21,930 nucleotides of DNA from Halovenus sp. (lineage in GTDB: Archaea > Halobacteriota > Halobacteria > Halobacteriales > Haloarculaceae), in the NCBI GenBank assembly GCA_028274925.1, contig JAQCNR010000176.1, positions 1-21,930 of the forward strand. The letters run 5' to 3'. The position numbers were made by a program, and so were the translations under genes. The notes below the pieces were generated by a model. That model worked only from the letters and a program-made list of their open reading frames with translations, ran no database searches and was not told the DNA's origin. The stretch's first letter is position 1, and every line of letters begins with the position of its first letter. Shown piece by piece: positions 1 through 6,458 of this stretch.

Positions 1-2
1 CA

Positions 3-464
3 ATCATCGAGGAACTACAAGACGCGGGCGCGAGTCCGCTGTTGGTCAAACTCTCGCCGGACCTGCCCGAACCGGCCGTCGATGACGCCCTCGATATCGT
101 CACGGAATGTGGCCTCGATGGAGTCGTAGCGACAAACACGACGACAGACCGGCCCGCGTCGTTGCGCTCACCGAACCGAACCGAAGGCGGCGGCCTCTCG
201 GGCAAGCCAATCGAGAACCGAGCAACGCAGATGGTTCGGTACGTCGCCGAAGGCGTCGATGTCCCGATTGTCGGCGTTGGCGGCGTCTCCTCGGCCGAAG
301 ACGCCTACGGAAAAATCAGGGCCGGCGCGAGTGTCGTCCAACTGTACACCGGTCTGGTGTACGAAGGGCCGTCGATTGCCCGGGATATCAACCGTGGCCT
401 GCTCACCTTGCTCGAACGGGACGGCTTCGACTCAGTCGAGGAGGCTGTCGGGGCTGACCGCTGA
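3..464 (+). CDS. pyrD: Dihydroorotate dehydrogenase (class 2), C-terminal part
   Basis: The gene enters from the left edge; its reading frame is open from base 3 to the TGA at 462-464, giving about 153 residues of the C-terminal half. Class 2 PyrD oxidises dihydroorotate to orotate in pyrimidine synthesis and passes electrons to membrane quinone. The FMN/phosphate-binding part of the TIM barrel is visible: VVATNTT, GGLSGKPIENRAT, the PIVGVGGV strand and the GASVVQLYTGLVYEGP segment are hallmarks of the quinone-dependent class. The catalytic Ser/Thr region lies outside the window. Its last 33 bases overlap the 3' end of the convergent sulfatase gene. The upstream in-frame TTG at 42 is an internal Leu codon, not a start. 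Confidence 0.93.
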   Translation: MIEELQDAGASPLLVKLSPDLPEPAVDDALDIVTECGLDGVVATNTTTDRPASLRSPNRTEGGGLSGKPIENRATQMVRYVAEGVDVPIVGVGGVSSAEDAYGKIRAGASVVQLYTGLVYEGPSIARDINRGLLTLLERDGFDSVEEAVGADR

Positions 465-1772
465 GGCTGTCTCGCTGGTGTTCGGGAGTTGTTCGGATAA
501 TTCTGCGACAGGAGCGTCGGTAATCGGTGGTGCACCCCCTTCTGGCACCTCGAACAGCCACTCGGTTCCGTTGAACGAGACAACCTTCGTGTCGCCGGTG
601 CGGGCAAATGAGAGTCGTTCGCCCAGTAACTCCCGGTCGTACCGAACTGCGCCCGTCCGGAGTAGTGTCTCGATGTCGAGCATCGGCGAGTAGTACGCGC
701 CACGGGCAACGTCGTCTCCGCCGCCGGTTTTGAGCGAGCGGTCAGGGTACGAGCGCGCACCCGTCTCGTCGAGTATCGTCTGAAAGAGTCGGCGAATTTC
801 GACCTGTTCGTCCACTCGGTCCGGCCCACCGTCGGGATAACTGACCGCGAGTGGAACCGAGATAACGCCGTCGAAGACGCTGAACTGGTGACCAACCAGC
901 CCATACTCTCCGAGGTGCTCGCCGTGGTCGGAGACAGCAACAACGAGCGTGTCCTCCAACTGTCCGTGCGCGCGAAGGGAGTCGAGCAGCGCACCGAATC
1001 GGTCGTCCATCGTCCGGAGGTCAGCGTCGTACAGTTGCCGGAACCGGCGGAGGCCACGCTCGTCCATCGGTTGTGCCCCGAGCGTGTGCGTGCGCTCGTG
1101 TTCGACAATCTCGGCGTCGGTGAGGTCGTCGTCGACGAACCGCGCCGCGTGTTCGGGGTCCGGCGAGCGAGGCAAGTGTGCGTCGAAGAGATTGACAAAC
1201 AGGAAAAAAGGGTTGTCGACCTGCTGCAGTCGGTCATCGACTGCGGCGAGAAGTCCATCGTCCCCCGGTGCCGGCGGGTCGGTCGTTGTCTTGGCAGTGT
1301 TCCGGAGGCGGTTGAACGCGGCTTCGGCGGGCGCTCGCGCCCAGCCGGTGTTCGTAAACCAGTTGACGGGCCGCGCGAGCAGGTCGGAGACCATGGCTGG
1401 TTCCTGTCGCTGGCCGGGCATCTCGTAGCTATCGAAGCCGCGGGCGAATCCGGTCGCTGGCCGGACGTAGTTGTTCGGCGAGATTGCGTGGGTTTCGTAG
1501 CCCGCCTCGGAGCAGAGTTCGGCGAGGGTTTGCTCGCCAGCGAGCACGGGACTCGTAATCGTCGCTCCGTGGTCGGCGGGGTACTTGCCCGTAAACAGCG
1601 AGGCGTGAGACGGAATCGACCACGGAGCCTGTGCGATGGCGTCGGTGTACAGCGTCGCCTCCTCGGCAAAGCTATCGAAGTTCGGTGTCGTCTCGCGGTC
1701 GTAGCCCAGTGCCGAGACGTGGTCAGCGCGGACAGTGTCTAGCAATACGAACACGACATTGGGCCGACTCAT
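432..1772 (-). CDS. Sulfatase-superfamily (alkaline phosphatase fold) hydrolase
   Basis: A 446-residue protein starting at the ATG at 1772. The N-terminus NVVFVLLDTVRADHVSALGY and the metal-site segment VAVSDHGEHLGEYGLVGH are typical of arylsulfatase A-like enzymes. The nucleophile motif reads WSIPSHASLFTG: Ser52 sits where sulfatases have the Cys or Ser converted to formylglycine, and the usual Arg of C/S-x-P-x-R is His56. Activity as a classical sulfatase is therefore uncertain; phosphodiesterase or phosphotransferase chemistry by Ser is an alternative. No signal peptide is visible, so it is probably cytoplasmic. A start 12 codons upstream (1808) is possible, but a TTTTTTATT box centred near 1799 predicts a leaderless transcript from 1772. 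It overlaps pyrD tail to tail by 33 bp. Confidence 0.87.
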   Translation of the reverse strand: MSRPNVVFVLLDTVRADHVSALGYDRETTPNFDSFAEEATLYTDAIAQAPWSIPSHASLFTGKYPADHGATITSPVLAGEQTLAELCSEAGYETHAISPNNYVRPATGFARGFDSYEMPGQRQEPAMVSDLLARPVNWFTNTGWARAPAEAAFNRLRNTAKTTTDPPAPGDDGLLAAVDDRLQQVDNPFFLFVNLFDAHLPRSPDPEHAARFVDDDLTDAEIVEHERTHTLGAQPMDERGLRRFRQLYDADLRTMDDRFGALLDSLRAHGQLEDTLVVAVSDHGEHLGEYGLVGHQFSVFDGVISVPLAVSYPDGGPDRVDEQVEIRRLFQTILDETGARSYPDRSLKTGGGDDVARGAYYSPMLDIETLLRTGAVRYDRELLGERLSFARTGDTKVVSFNGTEWLFEVPEGGAPPITDAPVAELSEQLPNTSETASAVSPDSLLD

Positions 1773-1794
1773 CAGTTCTACTGCATAGACACCG

Positions 1795-1804
1795 AATAAA
1801 AAAC
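1795..1804 (-). promoter_or_regulatory. TATA-like box of the sulfatase gene
   Basis: GTTTTTTATT on the minus strand, centred about 26 bp before the ATG at 1772, so transcription would begin at or next to the start codon. The same T-run lies just after the 31-codon gene and may also help end its transcript. Confidence 0.5.
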
Positions 1805-1823
1805 CCACCGGACGCCGGTCGCG

Positions 1824-1919
1824 TTACTCCACCACTGTCAGGCCGGAGCCACCGGCAGCGATAGCCGCACCCGCGATGATACTCGCTGCGAGTGCCCCCA
1901 CTGAGTCGAGTAGTGCCAT
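1824..1919 (-). CDS. Small hydrophobic peptide, 31 residues
   Basis: An ORF of 31 codons from ATG at 1919 to TAA. After MALLDSVG the product is one continuous small-residue helix (Ala, Gly, Ile) of membrane-spanning length, ending in GSGLTVVE; there is almost no charge. I do not recognise a family. Support for a real gene is positional: a CTTTATAT box at 1945-1952 lies about 26 bp upstream of a predicted start site only 3-4 bases before the ATG, as at the other leaderless genes here. It lies 51 bp upstream of the sulfatase start in the same direction and is divergent from elp3. A longer in-frame extension to 2300 exists but runs antisense into elp3 and lacks promoter support. Confidence 0.55.
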   Translation of the reverse strand: MALLDSVGALAASIIAGAAIAAGGSGLTVVE

Positions 1920-1944
1920 TACAAAAACGCATACGTAAACCATC

Positions 1945-1952
1945 ATATAAAG
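1945..1952 (-). promoter_or_regulatory. TATA box of the 31-codon gene
   Basis: Minus-strand CTTTATAT, centred 29-30 bp before the ATG at 1919. It is a good match to the haloarchaeal TTTATA-type core promoter and predicts a leader of only a few bases. Confidence 0.55.
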
Positions 1953-1994
1953 ACTGCCAGTCACATCAGCTCGATGTCGGTAGCAAGCGATGTG

Positions 1995-2000
1995 CTTATT
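1995..2000 (+). promoter_or_regulatory. TATA-like box of elp3
   Basis: CTTATT, centred about 28 bp before the ATG at 2026; this predicts a nearly leaderless elp3 mRNA and defines a divergent promoter pair with the 31-codon gene. Confidence 0.45.
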
Positions 2001-2025
2001 CGCCCGTAGCGGCCAATGATAGACA

Positions 2026-3693
2026 ATGAGCACGGACACCACAGACGAGCCTGACCCGTTTGAGCAGGCCTGCGCAGAGCTGGTCGACCAGATTCTCGCG
2101 GGCGAACTCGAGCGCGACGACGTCGAGGCTGCGAAGAAAGAGGTCTGTGGAAAATACTCCGCGCCGAAAGTTCCGAAACACTCTGACCTGCTGGATTTCG
2201 CCCCCGAGGAACGCCGGGAAGAACTGGAATCTGTCCTGCAGCGCAAGCCTGTACGGACGGCGTCGGGCGTCTCTCCGGTGGCGATCATGACCTCGCCCAA
2301 GCGGTGCCCACACGGGAAGTGCCTCTACTGCCCGGGCGGCCCGGATTCAGAGTTTTCGAGCGCCCAGAGCTACACCGGCCACGAACCCGCGGCCGCACGC
2401 GGGGAGCAAAACGACTACGACCCCTACGGACAGGTTCGCCTGCGTCTCAATCAACTCAGGGAAATCGGCCATCCAGTCGACAAGGTCGAACTCATCCTGA
2501 TGGGTGGAACGATGACCGCCCGAAGCCACGACTATCAGGAGTGGTTCGTCAAGCGCGCCCTGCAGGCGATGAACGAGTTCGACGACCACAACCAGCCCGA
2601 CCCGTCGCAGGAACACAGTTTCGCGCAGGACCCCGACGACTACGACTTCGAGTACGTCGAGGATGTCATCGGCAGAAACGAAACCGGCGACGTGCGAAAC
2701 ATTGCGACCACGTTCGAGACGAAACCGGACTGGTGTGACCCCGAACAGATCGACCGGATGCTCGACCTCGGTGGGACGAAAGTCGAAGTTGGCGTCCAGA
2801 CGACCTACGAGCGAATCAACCGGGAGATGCACCGCGGACACGGCACACAGGACTCCATCGACGCGAACCGTCGCCTGCGCGATTCCGGGTTCAAGGTCGG
2901 CTTCCACATGATGCCCGGCCAGCCCGGGATGTCCAAGGAGATGTGTCTCGAAGACTTCCGGCGCATCTTCGAGCGCGCGGAGTACAAGCCGGACTTCCTG
3001 AAAATTTACCCGACGCTCGTCGTCGAAGGAACGGCAGTGTACGACTCGTTCCACCGCGGCGAGTTCGAGCCACTGGAAAACGACGAGGCAGCGGAACTGG
3101 TCGCAGAGATCAAGTCGATGATTCCGCGATACACGCGCCTCCAGCGCGTCCAACGGGATATCCCGGCTGATTTCATCGAGGGTGGTGTCTGGAAATCCAA
3201 CCTCCGACAACTCGCCCGCAAGCGAATGGACGAGCACGGCTGGAGCTGTGACTGTATCCGGTGCCGAGAGGTCGGCCACAGCGACGAGAAACCGGAAACC
3301 GTCGAGATGGACGTTATGCAGTACGAGTCCGGCGGCGGCACCGAGTACTTCATCAGCGTCGAGGATTTCGAGAAGGACATTCTCGTTGGCTTCTGTCGCC
3401 TGCGCTTCCCGAACAATCCAGTCCGGCGCGAACTCGACGACGCCGCAGTCGTCCGAGAACTGCACGTCTACGGCAGTCAGGTTGGCGTTGGCGACCTCGC
3501 CGGCGAGGACGGACTTGTCGACGAACACCAACACCAGGGCTACGGCAAACAGTTGCTCCAGAAAGCCGAGACCATCGCCGCAGACGCGGGCTACGAGAAA
3601 CTTGCCGTCCTGAGCGGTATCGGCGTGCGGGAGTACTACCGCAAGAAACTCGAGTACCGACAGGATGGGCCGTACGTGAGCAAAGAACTCTAG
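2026..3693 (+). CDS. elp3: Elp3 tRNA uridine(34) modification enzyme (radical SAM plus acetyltransferase)
   Basis: A 555-residue full-length Elp3. It modifies the wobble uridine of certain tRNAs to 5-carboxymethyl-type derivatives using S-adenosylmethionine and acetyl-CoA; archaeal Elp3 works without the other Elongator subunits. The radical-SAM cluster motif RCPHGKCLYCPGG holds Cys94, Cys99 and Cys102, followed by SYTGHEPAAARGEQNDYDPY and LILMGGTMTAR, both typical of Elp3. The C-terminal GNAT domain begins near residue 390 and has the acetyl-CoA loop HQGYGK around residues 503-508 and the final VREYYRKKLEY segment. A Cys pair (SCDCIRC) lies between the domains. The start at 2026 is fixed by a TATA-like box at 1995-2000. 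Its TAG shares CTAG with the stop of the convergent 79-residue gene. Confidence 0.96.
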   Translation: MSTDTTDEPDPFEQACAELVDQILAGELERDDVEAAKKEVCGKYSAPKVPKHSDLLDFAPEERREELESVLQRKPVRTASGVSPVAIMTSPKRCPHGKCLYCPGGPDSEFSSAQSYTGHEPAAARGEQNDYDPYGQVRLRLNQLREIGHPVDKVELILMGGTMTARSHDYQEWFVKRALQAMNEFDDHNQPDPSQEHSFAQDPDDYDFEYVEDVIGRNETGDVRNIATTFETKPDWCDPEQIDRMLDLGGTKVEVGVQTTYERINREMHRGHGTQDSIDANRRLRDSGFKVGFHMMPGQPGMSKEMCLEDFRRIFERAEYKPDFLKIYPTLVVEGTAVYDSFHRGEFEPLENDEAAELVAEIKSMIPRYTRLQRVQRDIPADFIEGGVWKSNLRQLARKRMDEHGWSCDCIRCREVGHSDEKPETVEMDVMQYESGGGTEYFISVEDFEKDILVGFCRLRFPNNPVRRELDDAAVVRELHVYGSQVGVGDLAGEDGLVDEHQHQGYGKQLLQKAETIAADAGYEKLAVLSGIGVREYYRKKLEYRQDGPYVSKEL

Positions 3694-3929
3694 CGACGAT
3701 TAACCGACCGTTCTGGTGACTCTGACTCGTCACTCGAACTCGGGAACGCGAGCCAGACCAGCCCAACCCCGACGAGGGTGCCACCGCCAACTGCAGTCAC
3801 CACCTGAGAAAGCGAACCGTCTGCGTAGGCAGCGATGAGTCCCGCAGACACCGCTACGAGAACAACGAAGGCAATCTTGAGCCGCGGGAGTAGCTGTTGT
3901 TGCTGTGTCGCGGCGTCTGAACGTTCCAT
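3690..3929 (-). CDS. Small two-helix membrane protein, 79 residues
   Basis: The product has a short polar N-terminus with a QQQQ run, two predicted transmembrane helices (about residues 17-35 and 42-62, joined by a YADGSLSQ turn) and a charged, Ser/Glu/Arg-rich tail. I do not recognise the family. The ATG shares its A with the TGA stop of the upstream 183-residue gene (TGATG), so the two are very probably co-transcribed and translationally coupled; I see no separate promoter. Its stop codon overlaps the elp3 stop within the sequence CTAG at 3690-3693. Confidence 0.72.
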   Translation of the reverse strand: MERSDAATQQQQLLPRLKIAFVVLVAVSAGLIAAYADGSLSQVVTAVGGGTLVGVGLVWLAFPSSSDESESPERSVNRR

Positions 3930-4480
3930 CAGTAAAAGCCACGCTCGACGTCTTCTTCAATGATCTCCTCGAACTCGGAGTCGAGCAACGCTTCGGCTTC
4001 CTCGAACGTCTCGGTGAACTCGTCCATCTGCTCGGGCCGGTCAGTCATATCGAACTCCATGGGTCCGTAGGCAGGACTGTCGAGTGCGCCCATGATATCC
4101 TCGAACAGCGCCTGTGGTGAGGTCGGTGCGTCGGCGTGGGTTTCGACGACAGTTTCCAGTTCCTTCGCACGGGCTTCGGCAGTGTCCTCGTCCTCGATGG
4201 GTTGCTGGACACCGAACAGTCCGCTGCTCTGGTCGTCGGCAGGGAACAGTGGGTCCAGTTCGTCATCAATCGAGCGAGCAACCTTCGCGCCGACGCCCTG
4301 CACCTGGAATGGGTTTTTCGCGTAGGTCTTGAGTTGATATGCGCCGACGGCAGGGTGTCCGATATACATATCTTCGCCGATGCCGTTGGCTCGGTCGCCG
4401 CCGACCGCTCGCCAGCCGCTTGGGTCTGCGTCACTTTCGACAACATCGCCCAGAATATCCTCCCAGTCACGCACCTTCAT
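3929..4480 (-). CDS. Uncharacterised acidic protein, 183 residues
   Basis: The start is taken at ATG 4480 (MKVRDWEDILGDVV). The frame stays open upstream to 5473, but that part is antisense to coaBC and has the Cys/Arg-rich composition of a shadow. A GTATAATC box at 4505-4512 lies about 28 bp before 4480, supporting a leaderless start. The protein is soluble, without a signal or membrane helix. It has an N-terminal region (RDWEDILGDV, MYIGHPAVGAYQLKTYAKNPFQVQGVG split by polar turns) and a C-terminal half very rich in Glu and Asp that looks helical or coiled coil, ending EEIIEEDVERGFY. I do not recognise a function. Downstream it is coupled to a small membrane protein; upstream it shares an 81-bp divergent promoter region with coaBC. 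Confidence 0.82.
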   Translation of the reverse strand: MKVRDWEDILGDVVESDADPSGWRAVGGDRANGIGEDMYIGHPAVGAYQLKTYAKNPFQVQGVGAKVARSIDDELDPLFPADDQSSGLFGVQQPIEDEDTAEARAKELETVVETHADAPTSPQALFEDIMGALDSPAYGPMEFDMTDRPEQMDEFTETFEEAEALLDSEFEEIIEEDVERGFY

Positions 4481-4504
4481 ACCAGTTGTGTTGGGGATCC
4501 AGCG

Positions 4505-4512
4505 GATTATAC
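4505..4512 (-). promoter_or_regulatory. TATA box of the 183-residue gene
   Basis: Minus-strand GTATAATC centred about 28 bp upstream of ATG 4480. It decides the start codon choice for that gene against the much longer open frame. Confidence 0.5.
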
Positions 4513-4532
4513 TCTCCGGTAGAACGCTGAGA

Positions 4533-4539
4533 CTTATTT
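4533..4539 (+). promoter_or_regulatory. TATA box of coaBC
   Basis: CTTATTT centred exactly 26 bp before ATG 4562, favouring that ATG over the in-frame GTG at 4538, which would lie inside the box. Confidence 0.55.
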
Positions 4540-4561
4540 GTGCCCGCCCCCGACTGCCGGT

Positions 4562-5719
4562 ATGCTCTCCGGTGTCAGGGTGGCACTCGGCGTCGCTGGA
4601 TCGATCGCGGCGGTCAAGACCGTCGAACTGGCCCACGAGTTGCGCCGTCAGGGCGCGGAGGTCCGGGCCGTCATGACCGACGCTGCCGAGGGAATCATCC
4701 ACCCGTGGTCGCTCGAATACGCGACCGAAAACGACGTTGTAACCGAGATTACCGGTCGGGTCGAACACGTCGAGTTGTGCGGCCGTGACGGCTGGGCCGA
4801 CGTGCTGCTGGTTGCACCAGCAACGGCCAACACCGTCGGAAAGATGGCCCACGCCGTCGACGATACCCCGGTCACGACCTGTGCGACGACGGCCTTCGGT
4901 GCAGATATGCCAATCGTCGTCGTGCCGGCGATGCACGAACCGATGTACGACCACCCCGGTGTCCTCGACGCACTGGACACGCTGGACTCGTGGGGAGTCA
5001 GCTTCGTCGACCCGCGTATCGAGGAGGGAAAAGCAAAGATTGCGACCGAGTCGGCGATTGTCACCGGCGTTGTCCGGGCAACAACCGAACACAGTCTCGC
5101 CGGGCAGACAGTTATCGTCACCAGCGGCGCAACCACCGAGTCGGTCGACCCGATCCGGACACTCTCGAACCGGGCGTCTGGGAAGACTGGGCGTGCGGTC
5201 GCCCGCGCGTGTCACGCACGCGGGGCAGAGGTTATCCTCGTCCACGACGGCGCAGACCTGCCGTGGGCAACCGTCGAGCAGGTAGAGAGCGCAGCAGAGA
5301 TGCTCGCCGCCGTCGAGGACCACGCACCGGCGGCGGACGCACTCGTTTCGGCAGCGGCTATCTCCGATTATACGGTGTCGACCGCCGAGGAGAAGATTCG
5401 CTCCGGCCAAGAGAACCTCACCCTCGAACTGACGCCGGCACCGAAGCTGATCGACAGCGTCCGCGCGGACCATCCTGACTTGCCGATTGTCGGCTTCAAG
5501 GCCGAAAGCGACGACGACGACGGTAACGTCGTCGACCAGGCCCGCCGAATCAGAGAGCGGGCCGACCTTGCGTTCGTGGTCGGAAACGCAGCCAGCGTCA
5601 TGGGCGAAGCCCAGACCCGGGCGGCACTGGTTGACGACGACACAGAGTGGATTGAAGGGTCGAAAGCCGACCTCGGGGCCGCCGTTGCCGAGCGTCTCGG
5701 AACCGAACTCGGAAATTAG
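4562..5719 (+). CDS. coaBC: CoaBC: phosphopantothenoylcysteine synthetase/decarboxylase
   Basis: A 385-residue bifunctional enzyme of coenzyme A synthesis. The N-terminal flavoprotein (CoaC) half shows the GSIAAVKTVELAHELR fold start, the VEHVEL catalytic-His strand, APATANTVGKMAHAVDD and PAMHEPMY (His where many bacteria have Asn); it decarboxylates phosphopantothenoylcysteine. The C-terminal CoaB half begins near residue 180 with VIVTSGATTESVDPIRTLSN and RASGKTGRAVA, has GFKAES with the ligase lysine and ends in VGNAASVMG; it joins phosphopantothenate to cysteine using a nucleotide triphosphate. The length is normal for Dfp. The ATG at 4562 is preferred because a TATA box lies 26 bp upstream. 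It is a single-gene unit, divergent from the 183-residue gene. Confidence 0.95.
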   Translation: MLSGVRVALGVAGSIAAVKTVELAHELRRQGAEVRAVMTDAAEGIIHPWSLEYATENDVVTEITGRVEHVELCGRDGWADVLLVAPATANTVGKMAHAVDDTPVTTCATTAFGADMPIVVVPAMHEPMYDHPGVLDALDTLDSWGVSFVDPRIEEGKAKIATESAIVTGVVRATTEHSLAGQTVIVTSGATTESVDPIRTLSNRASGKTGRAVARACHARGAEVILVHDGADLPWATVEQVESAAEMLAAVEDHAPAADALVSAAAISDYTVSTAEEKIRSGQENLTLELTPAPKLIDSVRADHPDLPIVGFKAESDDDDGNVVDQARRIRERADLAFVVGNAASVMGEAQTRAALVDDDTEWIEGSKADLGAAVAERLGTELGN

Positions 5720-5761
5720 CCGGCCGTTCGCCCTCTGGCGATTTGTTTCTCATTAATTGAA

Positions 5762-5780
5762 ATGTGGCCACATAGTTTTT
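5762..5780 (+). promoter_or_regulatory. 12-bp perfect palindrome followed by T-run
   Basis: ATGTGGCCACAT (5762-5773) is a perfect 12-bp palindrome, followed by AGTTTTT (5774-5780). It lies 43 bp after coaBC and about 30 bp upstream of the pilin TATA-like box. It could be an operator for a dimeric regulator of the pilin genes, or part of the coaBC termination region; the palindrome has too little loop to make a strong hairpin. Confidence 0.35.
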
Positions 5781-5799
5781 ATGCAGTCCCTACCAAACC

Positions 5800-5807
5800 C
5801 ATATAAG
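5800..5807 (+). promoter_or_regulatory. TATA-like box of first pilin gene
   Basis: CATATAAG, centred about 39 bp before ATG 5843, predicting a short leader of roughly 13 bases. A second AT-rich element (AAATATAG, 5829-5836) is too close to the ATG to act as the box. Confidence 0.4.
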
Positions 5808-5842
5808 CGCAGAGTACCACGGCTGCGTAAATATAGAGACCC

Positions 5843-6304
5843 ATGAAACTCAAGCAACTACTTACCGACGACGACGCAGTCAGTCCAGTCATCGGCGTCA
5901 TCCTGATGGTCGCGATTACGGTTATCCTCGCGGCTGTCATCGCGACGTTCGTACTCGGACTCGGAGAACAGGTCAGCGACACGGCACCAAACGCGAACTT
6001 TCAGTTTGATTACAACAGCACTGGCGGTAGCGAAAACGTGACTATCACACATACGTCCGGGCCAGCAATTGAGGTGAGTTCGCTGTCAGTTGGAGGGCCA
6101 GGAATTGAAGAAAGCGTAGGGTGGGCAGACGTGTATAATTCCACATATGGGTCCAACGATGAGATTAGTGCAGGAGATAGTCTGACGGTTCCGAATAACT
6201 CTAGCGTAGATTATCAACTGAATCCAGGTGAAAGGGTTAGCGTCATCTGGTCCAACGAAGGCGATTCGGCGACGCTGTCGAATTACGAAATTCCAGACAA
6301 CTAA
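5843..6304 (+). CDS. pilA: Type IV pilin precursor (PilA-like)
   Basis: A 153-residue class III (archaeal prepilin) precursor: charged N-terminus MKLKQLLTDDD, then the conserved hydrophobic H-domain AVSPVIGVILMVAITVIL continuing through residue ~42. The archaeal prepilin peptidase PibD would cut just before the hydrophobic segment, around residue 11-12. The H-domain is nearly identical to the haloarchaeal PilA consensus used for adhesion pili and their regulation. The extracellular domain has several N-x-S/T sequons (NST, NVT, NST, NSS), as expected for a glycosylated surface pilin. The region 6121-6240 is only 45% G+C (54 of 120 counted), far below its neighbours, which suggests diversification or import of the head domain. 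A full-length paralog follows. Confidence 0.88.
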   Translation: MKLKQLLTDDDAVSPVIGVILMVAITVILAAVIATFVLGLGEQVSDTAPNANFQFDYNSTGGSENVTITHTSGPAIEVSSLSVGGPGIEESVGWADVYNSTYGSNDEISAGDSLTVPNNSSVDYQLNPGERVSVIWSNEGDSATLSNYEIPDN

Positions 6305-6335
6305 CGGCAACGTCAACTAGGTGCCGCCAACCGCA

Positions 6336-6351
6336 GTTTTCTCGTTATTTT
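6336..6351 (+). terminator. T-rich stretch after first pilin gene
   Basis: GTTTTCTCGTTATTTT lies 32 bp after the pilin stop in the 154-bp gap between the two pilin genes. T-rich tracts without strong hairpins commonly end archaeal transcripts. No other feature is seen in the gap apart from the next promoter. Confidence 0.35.
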
Positions 6352-6409
6352 CGCGCTCTATACCCACCGGTCAAGCGCGACCCGTGGCTGTCACCGAGAA
6401 TGGAAACCT

Positions 6410-6418
6410 ACTTTTAGT
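6410..6418 (+). promoter_or_regulatory. TATA-like box of second pilin gene
   Basis: ACTTTTAGT, centred about 45 bp before ATG 6459, predicting a leader of about 19 bases that contains a weak Shine-Dalgarno-like GAGG at 6442-6445. The second pilin is thus probably transcribed separately from the first. Confidence 0.35.
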
Positions 6419-6458
6419 TCGTTTCTATTGAGAGCAACAGAGAGGTTGGGTCGTTCGG

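Noticed and set aside
305..1669. 454-residue minus-strand frame and a 284-residue plus-strand frame at 888-1742
   Set aside because: Shadows of the sulfatase gene: Arg/Ser/Pro-rich composition, no motifs, no promoter.
2347..3534. 395-residue minus-strand frame antisense to elp3
   Set aside because: It mirrors the codon pattern of elp3; Val/Leu/Asp-rich antisense frames are common in GC-rich haloarchaeal genes.
4481..5473. Long N-terminal extension of the 183-residue gene
   Set aside because: Antisense to coaBC, Cys/Arg-rich, and upstream of a good TATA box for the shorter start.
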